The translations under genes and the position numbers were made by a program. Shown one piece after another: positions 26,295 through 37,476 of a stretch of DNA of 64,000 nt. The stretch is taken from positions 14,668,692 through 14,732,691 of the forward strand of contig NC_135039.1 in assembly GCF_051020975.1 (NCBI RefSeq), written 5' to 3'. Numbering within the stretch: the stretch's first letter is position 1; each line of letters starts with the position of its first letter. This stretch comes from Osmia lignaria lignaria (taxonomy: Eukaryota > Arthropoda > Insecta > Hymenoptera > Megachilidae). The notes beneath the pieces are model-generated. The model was not told the DNA's origin and ran no database searches. It worked only from the letters and a program-made list of their open reading frames with translations.

Positions 26295-27289
26295 TGCTTC
26301 CAGCTGTAAATTACGACAGACTAAAAGACTTCGAGCAGAAACAGTATTTCAATTCAATGAAAGAACAACTTAAAAATCATTTCTAAAGAATTTTTTTTAA
26401 ATTACATTCAGCGAAGGGCCACTTCTGTTCCTCTTTCGCCCTGAATTTTCACCGTTTCTCTGAACAGACTCGAAACGCCACTTTGACAGAACAGAACGCT
26501 ATAAGCTGGAACTGAAGTCGAACCTGATTCGTCTAGGCTTAGAGCGCTTTCAGACTAGCCACAAAATGTAGCACGACGAATGCGCCTCACTAATGTTGCG
26601 GACCACCACGGACACGGACCACGTCGTGGTGGCGCCAGCAACCAACCGTGAATTACATGGGAACGAGGTTTTTTGGTTATTAAAAAGGTCTGTACTTTTG
26701 AGAATATAGTAAAAGAAGATCAGCTTCTCTTAGGAGCAACATGTCTAATTAGTCAGTAGTTGTAGTTGCTATCCAGTTTATCCACGTGGCAGTGTATTCT
26801 TTAAATCAACACTACATCTTTTACATAATATCACATTTGTTAGATAACCAGGAAAGAAGAGCAAGAGATTGCACCTGCTGCACCGGGTACAGTCTTTGTT
26901 TTGTGAAAAATTTCTCATACAGCAAACCACTGGTATTCTTTTACAATTAGTTATTATTCTAGTATTAATTACAAAATTCTCTTCTATTCTTATTAAAGCA
27001 TGAATAAAAGCAAACCTAGATTTACCAGAGTACAAAGTTCAAACAGAGGCATAAGGTGTTTAAAAATATTTATTAGATGATTAAGCAATTTCATTCGCAT
27101 TGTTTTAGTTGCTGTAAATGAAATATTACTTTTTTTTTATTAAAGTAAATTGTAATAAAAAGATCAAGCAAATGGTGGAAAATATATATTTAATTGAACT
27201 ATAGTTCCTTAAAATATATTTTCTAACTATACATTTTATAACAATAACAGAATAATAAATAAATAATCATCTGAATAAAAGCTCTTTTA
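26295..27289. other. Spacer between Rep (5' side) and the acid lipase (3' side)
   Basis: 26400-26650 is GC-richer and likely the Rep promoter. Within it CACCACG and CGTGGTG form an inverted pair at about 26605-26633 around ACCACGTCGTGGT. The remainder is AT-rich lipase 3' flank. A minus-strand 85-codon frame (26778-27035) has several cysteine pairs but no homology I can name, so I do not call it a gene. Confidence 0.4.
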
Positions 27290-29639
27290 TTAAAATTTTT
27301 TTAAAACTGCTATAAGGGGATTATAAATTAATGATTTGACATCTTTACCCCACAAATAATCTACATGATTGAATTTTGGACACGAGATTTTCCACGTCCC
27401 TATAACATTTGGTAGCCTATCCGTAAGTTTTTTCACGTCTGCGGGATCGGTTAAAAAATCGTTGTCACTATAAAATATCGCAATCGGGACTTTTATCTTT
27501 TCAAGATCATATATTGGCGGTTGCGTTGATCCATAGATTTTTAAATTTTCTTGTGCTCCGTAATCAAATTTACGAAACGATCCTATCAAAAGAAAATAAT
27601 ATTGTTATTACAATTATATTACTTTATTTAATCAGATATAATATTTTGACTCCATTGAAAAATGTATTAGTAAAAGATGAATGCTTTCTAAAAGAAAACA
27701 TTCATGTATTCATGCATTAGACAGTTAATTTTATTTGTTAATTATTTTTGAGAACAATTCTAATTAAATAAAGAAGAAAAAGATTGAAAAATTCACCTGA
27801 TAGTATACTTTGGCTATAATGAATAATCTGCTTAGCAGAAGCACCAGCTGGGAAATGCCCTAAAATTAATGGCAGCATAGACTTATCTAATTGATCACTA
27901 CCAAATCCAGCAATTAAAGAAAACCAGCACACACAGAAACCTTTAGTAAGACTATCTGGAGCATTTCGAATTAGGGTACCCAAAGCTCGTGCTTGTAATC
28001 TGCTGCGTGGGAACCACTGGTGTACATTACAGTAAGAGGATCCCCACTAAAACACACTTATTATAAAAATGTCAGCAAAACATAGGAGAAAATAATTAGA
28101 TCAGAGGTAGATTTATTTATCAGATACATAAATACATTCCGTTTGTTATTAAATTCATTCTAATTAAAAATTTATGTTGTGATTTTATAAGGAATCTGAT
28201 TTAATCTAATAATTGACCACCTCTGATCATAATAATTATTTTGCATATCTAAAAACACACCTCCATCAAGCCATAAAAATGAACAATCAATTTAAGCAGA
28301 GGACTCCTCTGATTTGAAAGAAATGCTACTGGTGCCAAACTAACCATTCCCTTAATCTTTCGATTATATTCAGGTTTTTCACTGGCCATTATATAAAATG
28401 CAGTTGTACCTTGACTATAACCCACATAATAGAGTTCTGTATATCCAGTGTATTCTAAAATATAGTCTATTGTTGTTGGTAAATCGTAATAACCAATTTC
28501 ATGCCAGCTAAAAGATTATTGAATTATTCACCTGCTAATTAATATGATTATTTTCTTACATATTCATCTATGTATCTTACATTTATTGTTATTTATTAAT
28601 TTCATTTGTTTATGATATAATTTTTAGACTGTAATTACCTGAAATTCCAAAATTCTCTATCCCTTGTTGTATACTCCTTGTGTTTTCTGGAGTATGCATT
28701 ACCTCTAGCATTTCCTAACCAAACATCATAACCATTATCACATAAGAGATATGCTAAAGCCTTTCCTGGACCCAGTAATACCCAATCAGCTGAACTCGAT
28801 AAGAGTCCATGGTGAATCAGAATTGGTACTCGTTTGTTTACATTATGTATGTCATAATTCTCATTCTAAACATTAGATATTTATTTTATTTCAAGTTTAT
28901 TATAATTTAATCTAATGTTAGTACCTTTTAACTCTTTCGCTACATTACAATTACCTGCAAAAATGTTAATACATTTAAACTTATCAAAATACATGACAGA
29001 AGTTACTATAAATTATAAATAATAAATTAGTTATGATTATATTTAATAATATAATATTAAGTAGTAATCTCTAGTAGAGAAAGAGTTAAATTATTATTTA
29101 CTTTTACAGTTATTTATTTATAAAGAATAATTTTAGCATGATTACCTTACCTTTGTTGAGTTATCATTTAAAATTGTTTCATTCTTATTAATGTCATGGG
29201 AATGCTCGTGTGTATTTTTAGGAAGAACTCGATGTACATTTAAACAATATCCATCTTCTGTCCAAATATTGTGTGTCTCTGGTATGTAATCATGTGTTGC
29301 AATTATTTCTGGCTAATATAAAAAGAGCAGTGTTATTCTCTGTTAGCAATGTTATGACAACACAAGAGACAATTTGAAATAAAAACAAATTTACAATTAT
29401 TAAAATACATTTTTTATGTAACTTATATAAGAAATTATGAATTAACATTAAAAAATATTAAATAGACTAAAACGTATTAATGTTTTTTATTGTCAATGAA
29501 TAATTTAATGATGTTTAAACAAAATTTAAAAGAAATATTTTTGCAGTAACTGCAATTAAGCACAACAAATTCAATGAAAAATAATAAAGCATCTTACTGT
29601 TGTCATATGAGGCTCATCCTGGTTGGCTACTGAGGTCAT
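27290..29639 (-). CDS. Acid lipase, alpha/beta-hydrolase (lysosomal/gastric lipase family)
   Basis: Hydrolyses triglycerides or cholesteryl esters. Exons: 29598-29639, 29151-29312, 28639-28865, 28261-28507, 27797-28046 and 27290-27582; 406 residues, phases consistent. Seen: PEIIATHDYIPETHNIWTED lid-proximal start of the family; oxyanion motif HHGLLSSSADW; nucleophile elbow GYSQG; catalytic Asp in DFLTDPADV; catalytic His in FNHVDYLWG. All triad residues are present. The start is uncertain: the chosen ATG gives a 14-codon first exon without a signal peptide. In-frame sequence just upstream (FLAVAVHI, after a TAG) is hydrophobic, so a missed upstream exon could supply a signal peptide, as expected for a secreted or lysosomal enzyme. 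Confidence 0.92.
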
Positions 29640-30009
29640 TATATGAACAGCTACTGCAAGAAACTAGTTTTTGCAACGAAAACGACGTCCAACTTTCACC
29701 AAGGAACACTTTTTTTTTTCTACTATCTGTTGTCCTTTTATTTCTCAAGTATTTGTTAAATAAAAAGTATATTTTAAATTATGTGTCACCTTATAAACAG
29801 CACTTAATAAATCTCGAAAGATCGAGAAATATCGACACGGTTTGACAAAATTTTATTTCTTAAAATACAACTGGCGAAGTTAAACGTGGATCTTAACATG
29901 GAACTGATAAATAGAATAATTCATGCTCATGCGTAATAAGTTACTGAATTTTTTTAAATTATAGAGTTATCCATTTATCTTAGAACGCGCGCACGCAAGG
30001 CCAGATGAA

Positions 30010-30563
30010 GGCGACAGCTGTGTTATAAGTATTCTCACAACAACATTCAAATGTAGATGCATCTACCATCTATTGGCTGTAATTAGAAGTTTAATCGTGT
30101 ATGTACATAGATCGTTCGCTAATGAATTCATAAGTGTTTGTGAGCGGAGTAGCCGATCGTTTGTTTCCTCCTACACGAGATTATCGTTTCCTTCCCCCAT
30201 GCGTTACATTAAATATAAAATTGTTTGACAACAGCCATTGACAGCAGCCCAGAAGTTATCTGCGAAGCCAAAGAACAAAAGACAGCTCACTGCTTGCAAG
30301 CGCTTATTCATCAGCTGGAAACATGTGTCATCTCTGAATTTTTATAATTACAAGTTTAAAGCAGACATTTGCCAGATTAGTGTTTGATCCAAATAATAAA
30401 TTCTAGGGACAAAACACCTTATTTTAAAAAGCCCGCCATAGACAAAGGCGTCTTGTGCCCTCTATTAACACCTTCATGACCCCACACTTCTGGTTAGAAT
30501 TAACAGATGGCAGATGCACCTTTATTTAAATGTATTTGTGAGAATACTTGTGATGCTATTGCC
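30010..30563. repeat. Inverted repeat with about 80-bp arms, 390-bp interior
   Basis: 30010-30090 and 30486-30563 are inverted, diverged copies. Both contain AAGTATTCTCACAA, GATGCATCT or GTGCATCT, then CCATCT, in the same order on opposite strands. The interior has no obvious gene. It may be an old TIR transposon relic. Confidence 0.55.
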
Positions 30564-30858
30564 AAACCAGCCTGTTGTTCTTATACGGAGTTCTCAGATA
30601 AATGGATGACCTTGTGCAAGAGATAATAGAATATAGAATATAATTTAATTTAAAAAACATTGATAATTTAGTTTTTCAAAAATACATGAAACATTATTCA
30701 GTATCTTTATTGTTTAAAGCTATATAAATATAGTATTATAAGTACGTTCTTATGTACAAAGAAAATATTCAATACATACAAACAACTTTAGTGTGTAAAT
30801 TTACGTATTATACATTTTTTGTAGTAGAAATTTTACGCAAGAAGTCAGTAAATGATAT

Positions 30859-31035
30859 ATAGGGTATTCCACCTAACTTATGTACCTTAAGTATCTCGGT
30901 TGTTTTTGATAATAGAAAAAAATATGATCTCGAGAAAAAACACGATTCGGTATCAAGGGGCAAATATTATGAGCAAAAAATTTTTCTCAAGATCATATTT
31001 TAATGACCTGTAACGTGATCTTTGAATAACCTTGT
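30859..31035. mobile_element. Foldback element starting AGGGTATTCCACC
   Basis: The inner arms AATATGATCTCGAGAAAAA (about 30920) and TTTTTCTCAAGATCATATT (about 30978-31000) are inverted with one mismatch. The outer ends GGGTATTC and GAATAACCT are also roughly complementary. A similar start, AGGGTGGTCCATAAAAACCC, is seen near 86-106. Non-coding. Confidence 0.55.
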
Positions 31036-31924
31036 GTATAAGAAATCTATAAATGAATAGGAATAGATGTAAATAATGTAGCAATTATAGTAAGGAGATT
31101 GATAATGTAAAGTTACTTAAAATGTCTATCAACTTCAATAAATTTTAGTAAACGTTTAATTAATGATCGTCTGATCTCCCTTATTTATTGCTTAGAGATA
31201 TTAGCTCCAGCAATTCCAATATGTTACTTCATAATTTCTTAAGAAATCCACTTCAAGATAGAAGTTCAATAACTACATATATGAAGTTACTTGAACTGTA
31301 TGAACTGTATGTCAACAACACAGATTACAAGCATTTTGTAATTTGTATAAAGCATAAATGTGCGCATTACAATATTTTGAATAAACAAATAAGGAATAGT
31401 ATTTTCAAAGTAGAAGAATGAAATAAAATAAGTTTAGATTTTACTAATAAATCTATATCAATTCCATGAAACAGCATGCATTTTTTCTCTATGAAATAAG
31501 TACTTTTTAAATTCGTGAAGATTATGCTTTTAAATTATGCTTCGTGAAGAAATCGAGGCACAATACCGATTTGATAAATCGAAAAATGCTGAAATCGAAT
31601 ATCATTAAGATCGATAATTTCGATTAATCGATTGTTCTGAAAAAGGTAGTGGAATAGTAGTGTGCAGTGGTTCACAAGGGTATTGTGAATTTGAAGTAAC
31701 AGATCAAATAAATCGAAGTAAAATTGAAGATGATTGATTACATGTAATTTGATCAGAAAACATAAGTAGGAACCTATTTTTCATAAAGTGATGCCAAGTA
31801 TATAGTAACGAATTCAGCCAAATGGGTGAAAAACTGCGTCATCACTGACGGATTCTCCCGAAACTGGGACAAAGTGCAGTGTACTCTGGCATTGCGCTTT
31901 ACCGGAATCTCACTCCATGTCCTA

Positions 31925-32099
31925 GTACCCTCCCTCCTCTTTCTTCACCCTCTCGCTCTCTCTCTTTCTCTCTTCTTCATTTTCTATCTCTCCCTCTCAT
32001 TTTCTCTCTTCCTCTTTCTCTTCCCTCCTTCTTCTCTTTCTTACTCTCAGGCTTGACCAATCGTCTCGTCATCCCCGAACCCTGGATCGAAATTGACAG
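31925..32099 (+). promoter_or_regulatory. Polypyrimidine tract and noncoding exon of the zinc-finger gene
   Basis: 31925-32050 is an almost unbroken run of C and T ending in TTACTCTCAG, an extreme splice-acceptor tract. The following 49 bp (32051-32099) end at GACAG before GTAAAC, so they read as a noncoding 5' exon. The next acceptor (ATTGCAG, ending 32379) leads to the coding exon. Confidence 0.5.
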
Positions 32100-32436
32100 G
32101 TAAACATCAAGATTTACGAAATTTTTATTGAATTACTTGTATTTTTAGATAATATTTTTTCCTATAACGTTCATTGCTGTTTATTACATCTACATTTCAC
32201 TATTGCATTATCAGTAAGTACTAATACTCTATTAAGTACTATGAATTACTTACATAGTTCCAGAGAAGTTGAATACATCCTATATTTTTCTTTATAAATA
32301 CTGCTTAGTATTCTACACATAATGTTAAAGGTTTGTATTGTAAAAGAACAGATAAAAATATACTTTTTTAATATTGCAGGTAATCAATAACGAATGGTGC
32401 AGGTTGAACAACGTAGTGTTTGGAGGGTTCGATACC

Positions 32437-34480
32437 ATGTCAGATGGGGTTGATGCTGGCGGCGGGGAAAACGAGGTAGATTCCCATTCCTGTTCTCAAA
32501 CTGATGTTGGAGAGTCATCGAATCAAAGAGAAGAGGAAAATTTAGACCCAGATAATGAAGCAGCCCTAAACACCAATTACGATAGCAGTGATGGTGCTGT
32601 GCCTGCTTTTAGGTCTGTCATCTTCATGTAATTGATTTTTGGTATTTCAAATGTTTCGATAAACATTTAGATAATCAAGATTTTAAATAGCATATCAAAG
32701 GATCCATAACATGTGGACAGGTGTGAAAGGTGTGAAAACTATGAGACTATAAATAAAACAGCATTTTGTGCTCATCAAGATCAATGTTTGGCTAGTGCCG
32801 AGCCAGGGGAAAGTGCGGAAAATATTGAGGCTGCTGAAAATGATGGAGATGGAGAAGAAAGTCATCCTGGTATTCGTTCTCATAGAAAAATGTTTGAATG
32901 TGATGTTTGCAATATGCAATTTTCAAATGGAGCTAACATGAGGCGGCACAAAGTATTAATTTTCACAATTAAGTTACTGTTGGAGTAAAGGTATGGTATT
33001 GTAAAAAAGTAAATAAATTTATTTATAGATGAGACATACTGGTGTAAAGCCATATGAATGTCGTGTGTGCCAAAAAAGATTTTTTCGAAAGGATCACCTG
33101 GCAGAACATTTTACAACTCACTCTAAAACTCTGCCATATCATTGTCCAATTTGTAACCGAGGTTTCCAAAGACAAATTGCAATGAGAGCCCATTTTCAGA
33201 ATGAACATGTTGGCCAACATGACATGGTTAAATCTTGCCCTTTGTGCAATTATCGTGCAGCAACTATGAAGTGCCTCAGGTTACACTTTTTTAATAGGTT
33301 AATATCTAATTACTCTAATAATATCGTATCGTTTTAATAAATTACATGTTTAATTAAGTAATTATCATTCTAGACATGGAATAGATTTAGATAATCCAGG
33401 ACCAAACAGTTCAAGTTCATTAATGAACAGTTGTACTCCGGGAGAAGCTATGCCTTCTGCTCCTCTTTCAGATAGTGGAGATAGTACTGGAAATCGTTCG
33501 GCAGATAATGCAACTCCGCCAATGCATTTCCTGACACCTCACATAGAGATATCAATTCCTTATCCAGAACAAACTCCGAACCAACGAAATCCAAGTCCTG
33601 CTCCCCTGAACGGAGATAGCCCAAATAGCCCTCAAAGTGCAGATAGTAACAGTAATGCACCAAGTAGTAGTCATCATCAGTTACCTATTAACAGTAGTGG
33701 CATCCACAGGTATAAAAGATATTTAAAATATTAATATTAATCTATTATCCAGACTCATTTAGTTTTTTAATTAAAGAAGTCTTGGTGGAAATGAAGACAC
33801 AATTACACCTTCTATCTCACTAATTCCTATTAAGCAAGAACCAAACAGCAATGGAACTGAAGAAAATGGAGCAACATCTAGTAACCTTCCACTACCGTCT
33901 TTGATCAAAGTTTCTCCATTAAAGTCCCTTCTCCGAGATGATTTACGACGCAAACTTTCATCTGGTTCTGGAAATAATAACAACAACAATAATAATGGTA
34001 ATTCTACTGTTTTATTATACAAATCATTGTTGTTATTAATAAGTTCATATAATTTAATATTTGCCAATATTAGTTATATTTATTTATGATATTTTGGCTT
34101 TAGATGGATCTATTTAGAATGTTAATCAATCAAATATTAATTTGAAAGGTTTAAATGTTTGCTCACTAATACACCTATAGCTTTACTTTAATTGAATAAT
34201 TCATACAAGTGTAGATTCAATTCATTTTGTAATAGGTAATAACACTTCAAATTCAAATTCCCATTCAAGAGGAGAACCTCCTAGTTCAACAAGGCCCGAT
34301 CAACGAAGCAATGGGCTTCAGTGTGCTCATTGTAAAATCACTTTCCCCGATCAAACATTGTATTTTCTGCATAAAGGGTGTCATAGTGAGAGTAATCCTT
34401 GGAAATGCAACATTTGTGGCGAACAATGTTGCAATTTGTACCAATTCAATTCACACCTATTAAGCAAAAGTCATCAGTAG
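32437..34480 (+). CDS. C2H2 zinc-finger protein with Ikaros/Hunchback-like C-terminal finger pair
   Basis: Probable nuclear DNA-binding regulator, 492 residues. Exons: 32437-32612, 32721-32952, 33029-33297, 33374-33709, 33777-33997 and 34236-34480, in phase. The acidic N-terminus is followed by a CERC segment, then four fingers: FECDVCNMQFS, YECRVCQKRFFRKDHLAEH, YHCPICNRGFQRQIAMRAH and SCPLCNYRAATMKCLRLH. A long Ser/Pro/Asn-rich linker includes a poly-Asn run and IKQEP, a possible SUMO site. The C-terminal pair (CAHCKITFPDQTLYFLHKGC, then CNICGEQCCNLYQFNSH) matches the dimerisation fingers of Ikaros and Hunchback. The first donor (AG before GTCTGT) is weak. Start chosen at the first in-frame ATG of the exon; a short upstream ORF in another frame precedes it. 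The orthologue is not certain. Confidence 0.88.
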
Positions 34481-37476
34481 TAAAAAAAAAAGCAAAAAGA
34501 AAAAATAACGTTGTTTGTAGAGTCATAGAATCTCGATTATTTAAATATTTATTAAATAATATAATCAATTTTAATATGATTTATACAAAGAATACTAAAA
34601 GCTTGAACCAAAAAGAAACACATTTTACAGAAAAATATTTTTACTTGATTTAATATTTACATCTCGATTTACATTAACAAAAAAAAAAAAAAATCAAATA
34701 ATCGAGATTCGAGGACTGATTTTGAGATCTGGAAGAAGTTGTGCCTTCACCAAAATACCTTTGCCAACATTCACATTCGTCCAAATCGTGCTAATTTATG
34801 ATGGTATGAACAATCCGTCCATGGGGCTTTATTAAAACGTATTCCAGAAGCTCTATCTATAATTTTAAACCTAGTTGTGTATACTTAGATTTAAAGAAAG
34901 AAATAAACATTGAATACCAATTCTTTTTGCACACCGTTTTTTGTTTGGCACTTTTATAAAATTTGATATAACTTATTTTTATTGCATTAAAATAGAGTAG
35001 TTATTAATTTAAAAAAAAAAGAATAATTAAGATTACACTATATACAAATTAAATTTTGGTCCTTAATTTATTATTATGGTGCAAAAAAAGAATCGGGTTA
35101 CATGTATCGTTATATATAAATATTAATATATATAAATAGAAGGTGATAGCTGAATATTGTATCAGCTTAAGAAATATTTTATATAGAAATATTTGTACAA
35201 AGAAGTATTAAACCTGAAAAAAATACATAAAGAAAGTTATGTTATATTTCAGAGGTATATACTAATACCAGAACGAATTGTTACACAGCTATTCAAATTA
35301 AATTTTATAAAAGTATTTATGAATCAGAATTTAAAAACAGAATTCTATGGAAAGCTAAAAATGAGGAGAATGCAAAAGTAAAATGGAATTAGAACTTCAT
35401 TAAAATTAAATAGAAGTCAAATCAATATTAGCTTTAATACAAATTAGTACAAGAAATTCATTTTGTTATGAAATAACAAAATATGATTTTCCACTCTAGT
35501 GTTTCTATAAAAATGATATGTATATACGTTTATACAAAGTACCCAATTTGTTTGCAATCTAACGTGTATATTGCCTTTGAAAATGATACAAAAAGTACAT
35601 TTAAATAGAGTTATATATGCAACACAAATTATATATTTAATATTATGTCAAAATAAAAATAATAAGATGCGGCAGATTATGCAGTTAAATTGGGTATTCT
35701 GTATATATTTTATTTTAAACAAATATACCGAGAGATGTACGCACGAAAACTGTTGTCAATGGTTGTAATTATTTAAAAATCGTTCCATAAATTGTGTAGT
35801 ATTTAAAACAATCTATTATATTATTATAACTATTGTATTAATTATCAACACATAAGTTATTTATTGTTTCTTTGCATTCCAATGTGCTAAGTTTTAAATA
35901 CGACCGGGTCTTGATGATGTTCTTTTATTTAAAAATTTATTTCTTGTTTCTAATTTTTCTATTTTATCTTTCATCTACAGTATTTCACAGTTTGGAATAC
36001 TAAAATTTTTCAAACTAATTATTTTTGCTATTAAATAAAACTCTAATGAATTAAAATTGTCTAAAATTAAAGGAAAAAACATTTATTTCAATAATATATG
36101 TAATTAAGGCATCTTGTTTTAATTAAAATGAAACTATTTTTAACGCTTTAAGGTAAACACAGACCAATTAAGAAATTAATAATTAATAGTAGTTAATTGT
36201 TAATTATAAAGTAAGTTGTATGAAACAAAGAAATTTAAATTAACATTGTCAAAGCACAAATTTCTTTAACACCTTTATATAAATACACCCCATACAAAAA
36301 AAGTTAAAGAAAATTTTTGTTCTAAATTTTCATATTTTATAGAAAAATTGTACTAGGTCATGAAAGATAATGTTTTTAGTAATATAACAAAAATCATGTA
36401 ATATTCGGTATAAACTGTATGTATAAAAAGAGAAATTATTTCAGAGTTAACTTAATAAATTTTAATATTAATTTTTTTTATATAAGAATTGAAAATTGTT
36501 TATGTTGTAACTTTGATTTAATGAATATAATTGAAATATATATGGAACTTATACAATTTTTCTATATATACCGCAGTTCACCAGAGTCCATAACTGCGAC
36601 GCGCAGGTTGGAAGATGGTGGGGGAACGCAGCGAGCTCTCTGCTAATCGCTTTCCACTTCCGGTTGGGAGTATCGCCAATCAGGGCGAAGATGCGCACTA
36701 GAGAAGCGCAAAGAACGAAAACTTGTCTTTTCGCAGTTATGGACTCTGGTGAACTGCGGTATACATATATGTATATATATCAGGTATAGTATTTGTGCTT
36801 GTAGCCGCAGATTATATGACAAAAGCCTGCGCAATATTGTAGTGAAAAATTATTGACTGTTATTTATGACACCTGTTGCTCTTTATGGACTTTTCGATTG
36901 AACCACTATTTTTGAATTTAAATACATTCTGAAAGATTTGTGTATAAATTCAAATTTTAATCATGGTACCCAGAGGTAAAATACTAAGCATTTTTCGTAG
37001 AACTATACTTTCTTTCCTATTTATTACTTTTTTAAAATGTCAAAACAAATGTTTATTAATTTCTAGGATAGAAAATACAAAAACTAAAGGAAAAAAATTA
37101 ATATTCATTTTCTTGTCAAATATATAAATACTTAAACAAATACGCCATTTTGAAATGTGACTTTGACATTTTGTTTTGTGTTTCTTGCTTTCTTTTTCTC
37201 CATTTTCTAACATTGTTGATCTAAATACAAGGTTATGATTTAAATCACTTTTTAAACTCATTTTTATTGTAAAGATAGGTCTAATTTTAAGTAATAACGA
37301 ATTTGTAAGTTGTAGATAATTGAATTTTGTACATTTTCCTTTAGGTTTACTTTTTGAAGTTTTACAGAAATTTTGGAACTTGTATTATCTTTTATGTAAT
37401 GTTTAGAAAATAATACTTTCTATGTATAACAAGTACATCTTTTTATACATGTACTTTTAATATATAGAAATCAACA
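34481..37476. other. Spacer between the zinc-finger gene and Liprin-beta
   Basis: 3 kb, very AT-rich, holding the 3' UTR of the zinc-finger gene (AATAAA near 34902) and the 5' flank of Liprin-beta. The only structured object is the MITE at 36571-36759. The Liprin-beta start codon is preceded by a TATATAG acceptor (ending 37467), so its first noncoding exon lies in this spacer. Confidence 0.4.
36571..36759. mobile_element. MITE with perfect 29-bp terminal inverted repeats
   Basis: 189 bp, much GC-richer than its surroundings. 36571-36599 (beginning CCGCAGTTCACCAGAGTCC) is the exact reverse complement of 36731-36759. TATA flanks both sides (36567-36570, 36760-36763), fitting a TA-type target duplication as in Tc1/mariner-like elements. 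Perfect ends imply recent movement or conversion. Confidence 0.85.

Larger units (their letters stand above)
29640..31924. other. Divergent spacer between the acid lipase and the zinc-finger gene
   Basis: 2.3 kb, mostly AT-rich. It holds a widely spaced inverted repeat (30010-30563), a foldback element (30859-31035), and, from about 31650, the probable upstream region of the zinc-finger gene. Short ATCGAT/TCGATTAA-type runs occur near 31590-31635. No coding region is supported; small open frames here show no recognisable protein. Confidence 0.4.

Noticed and set aside
26778..27035. 85-codon minus-strand frame with several Cys pairs
   Set aside because: No family recognised, the cysteine spacing fits no zinc motif well, and it lies in an AT-rich 3' flank. 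Chance is likely.
31826..32103. Plus-strand frames across the CT-rich tract
   Set aside because: Ser/Leu/Phe-rich translation is a product of the pyrimidine run, which reads as a splice-acceptor tract or 5' UTR.
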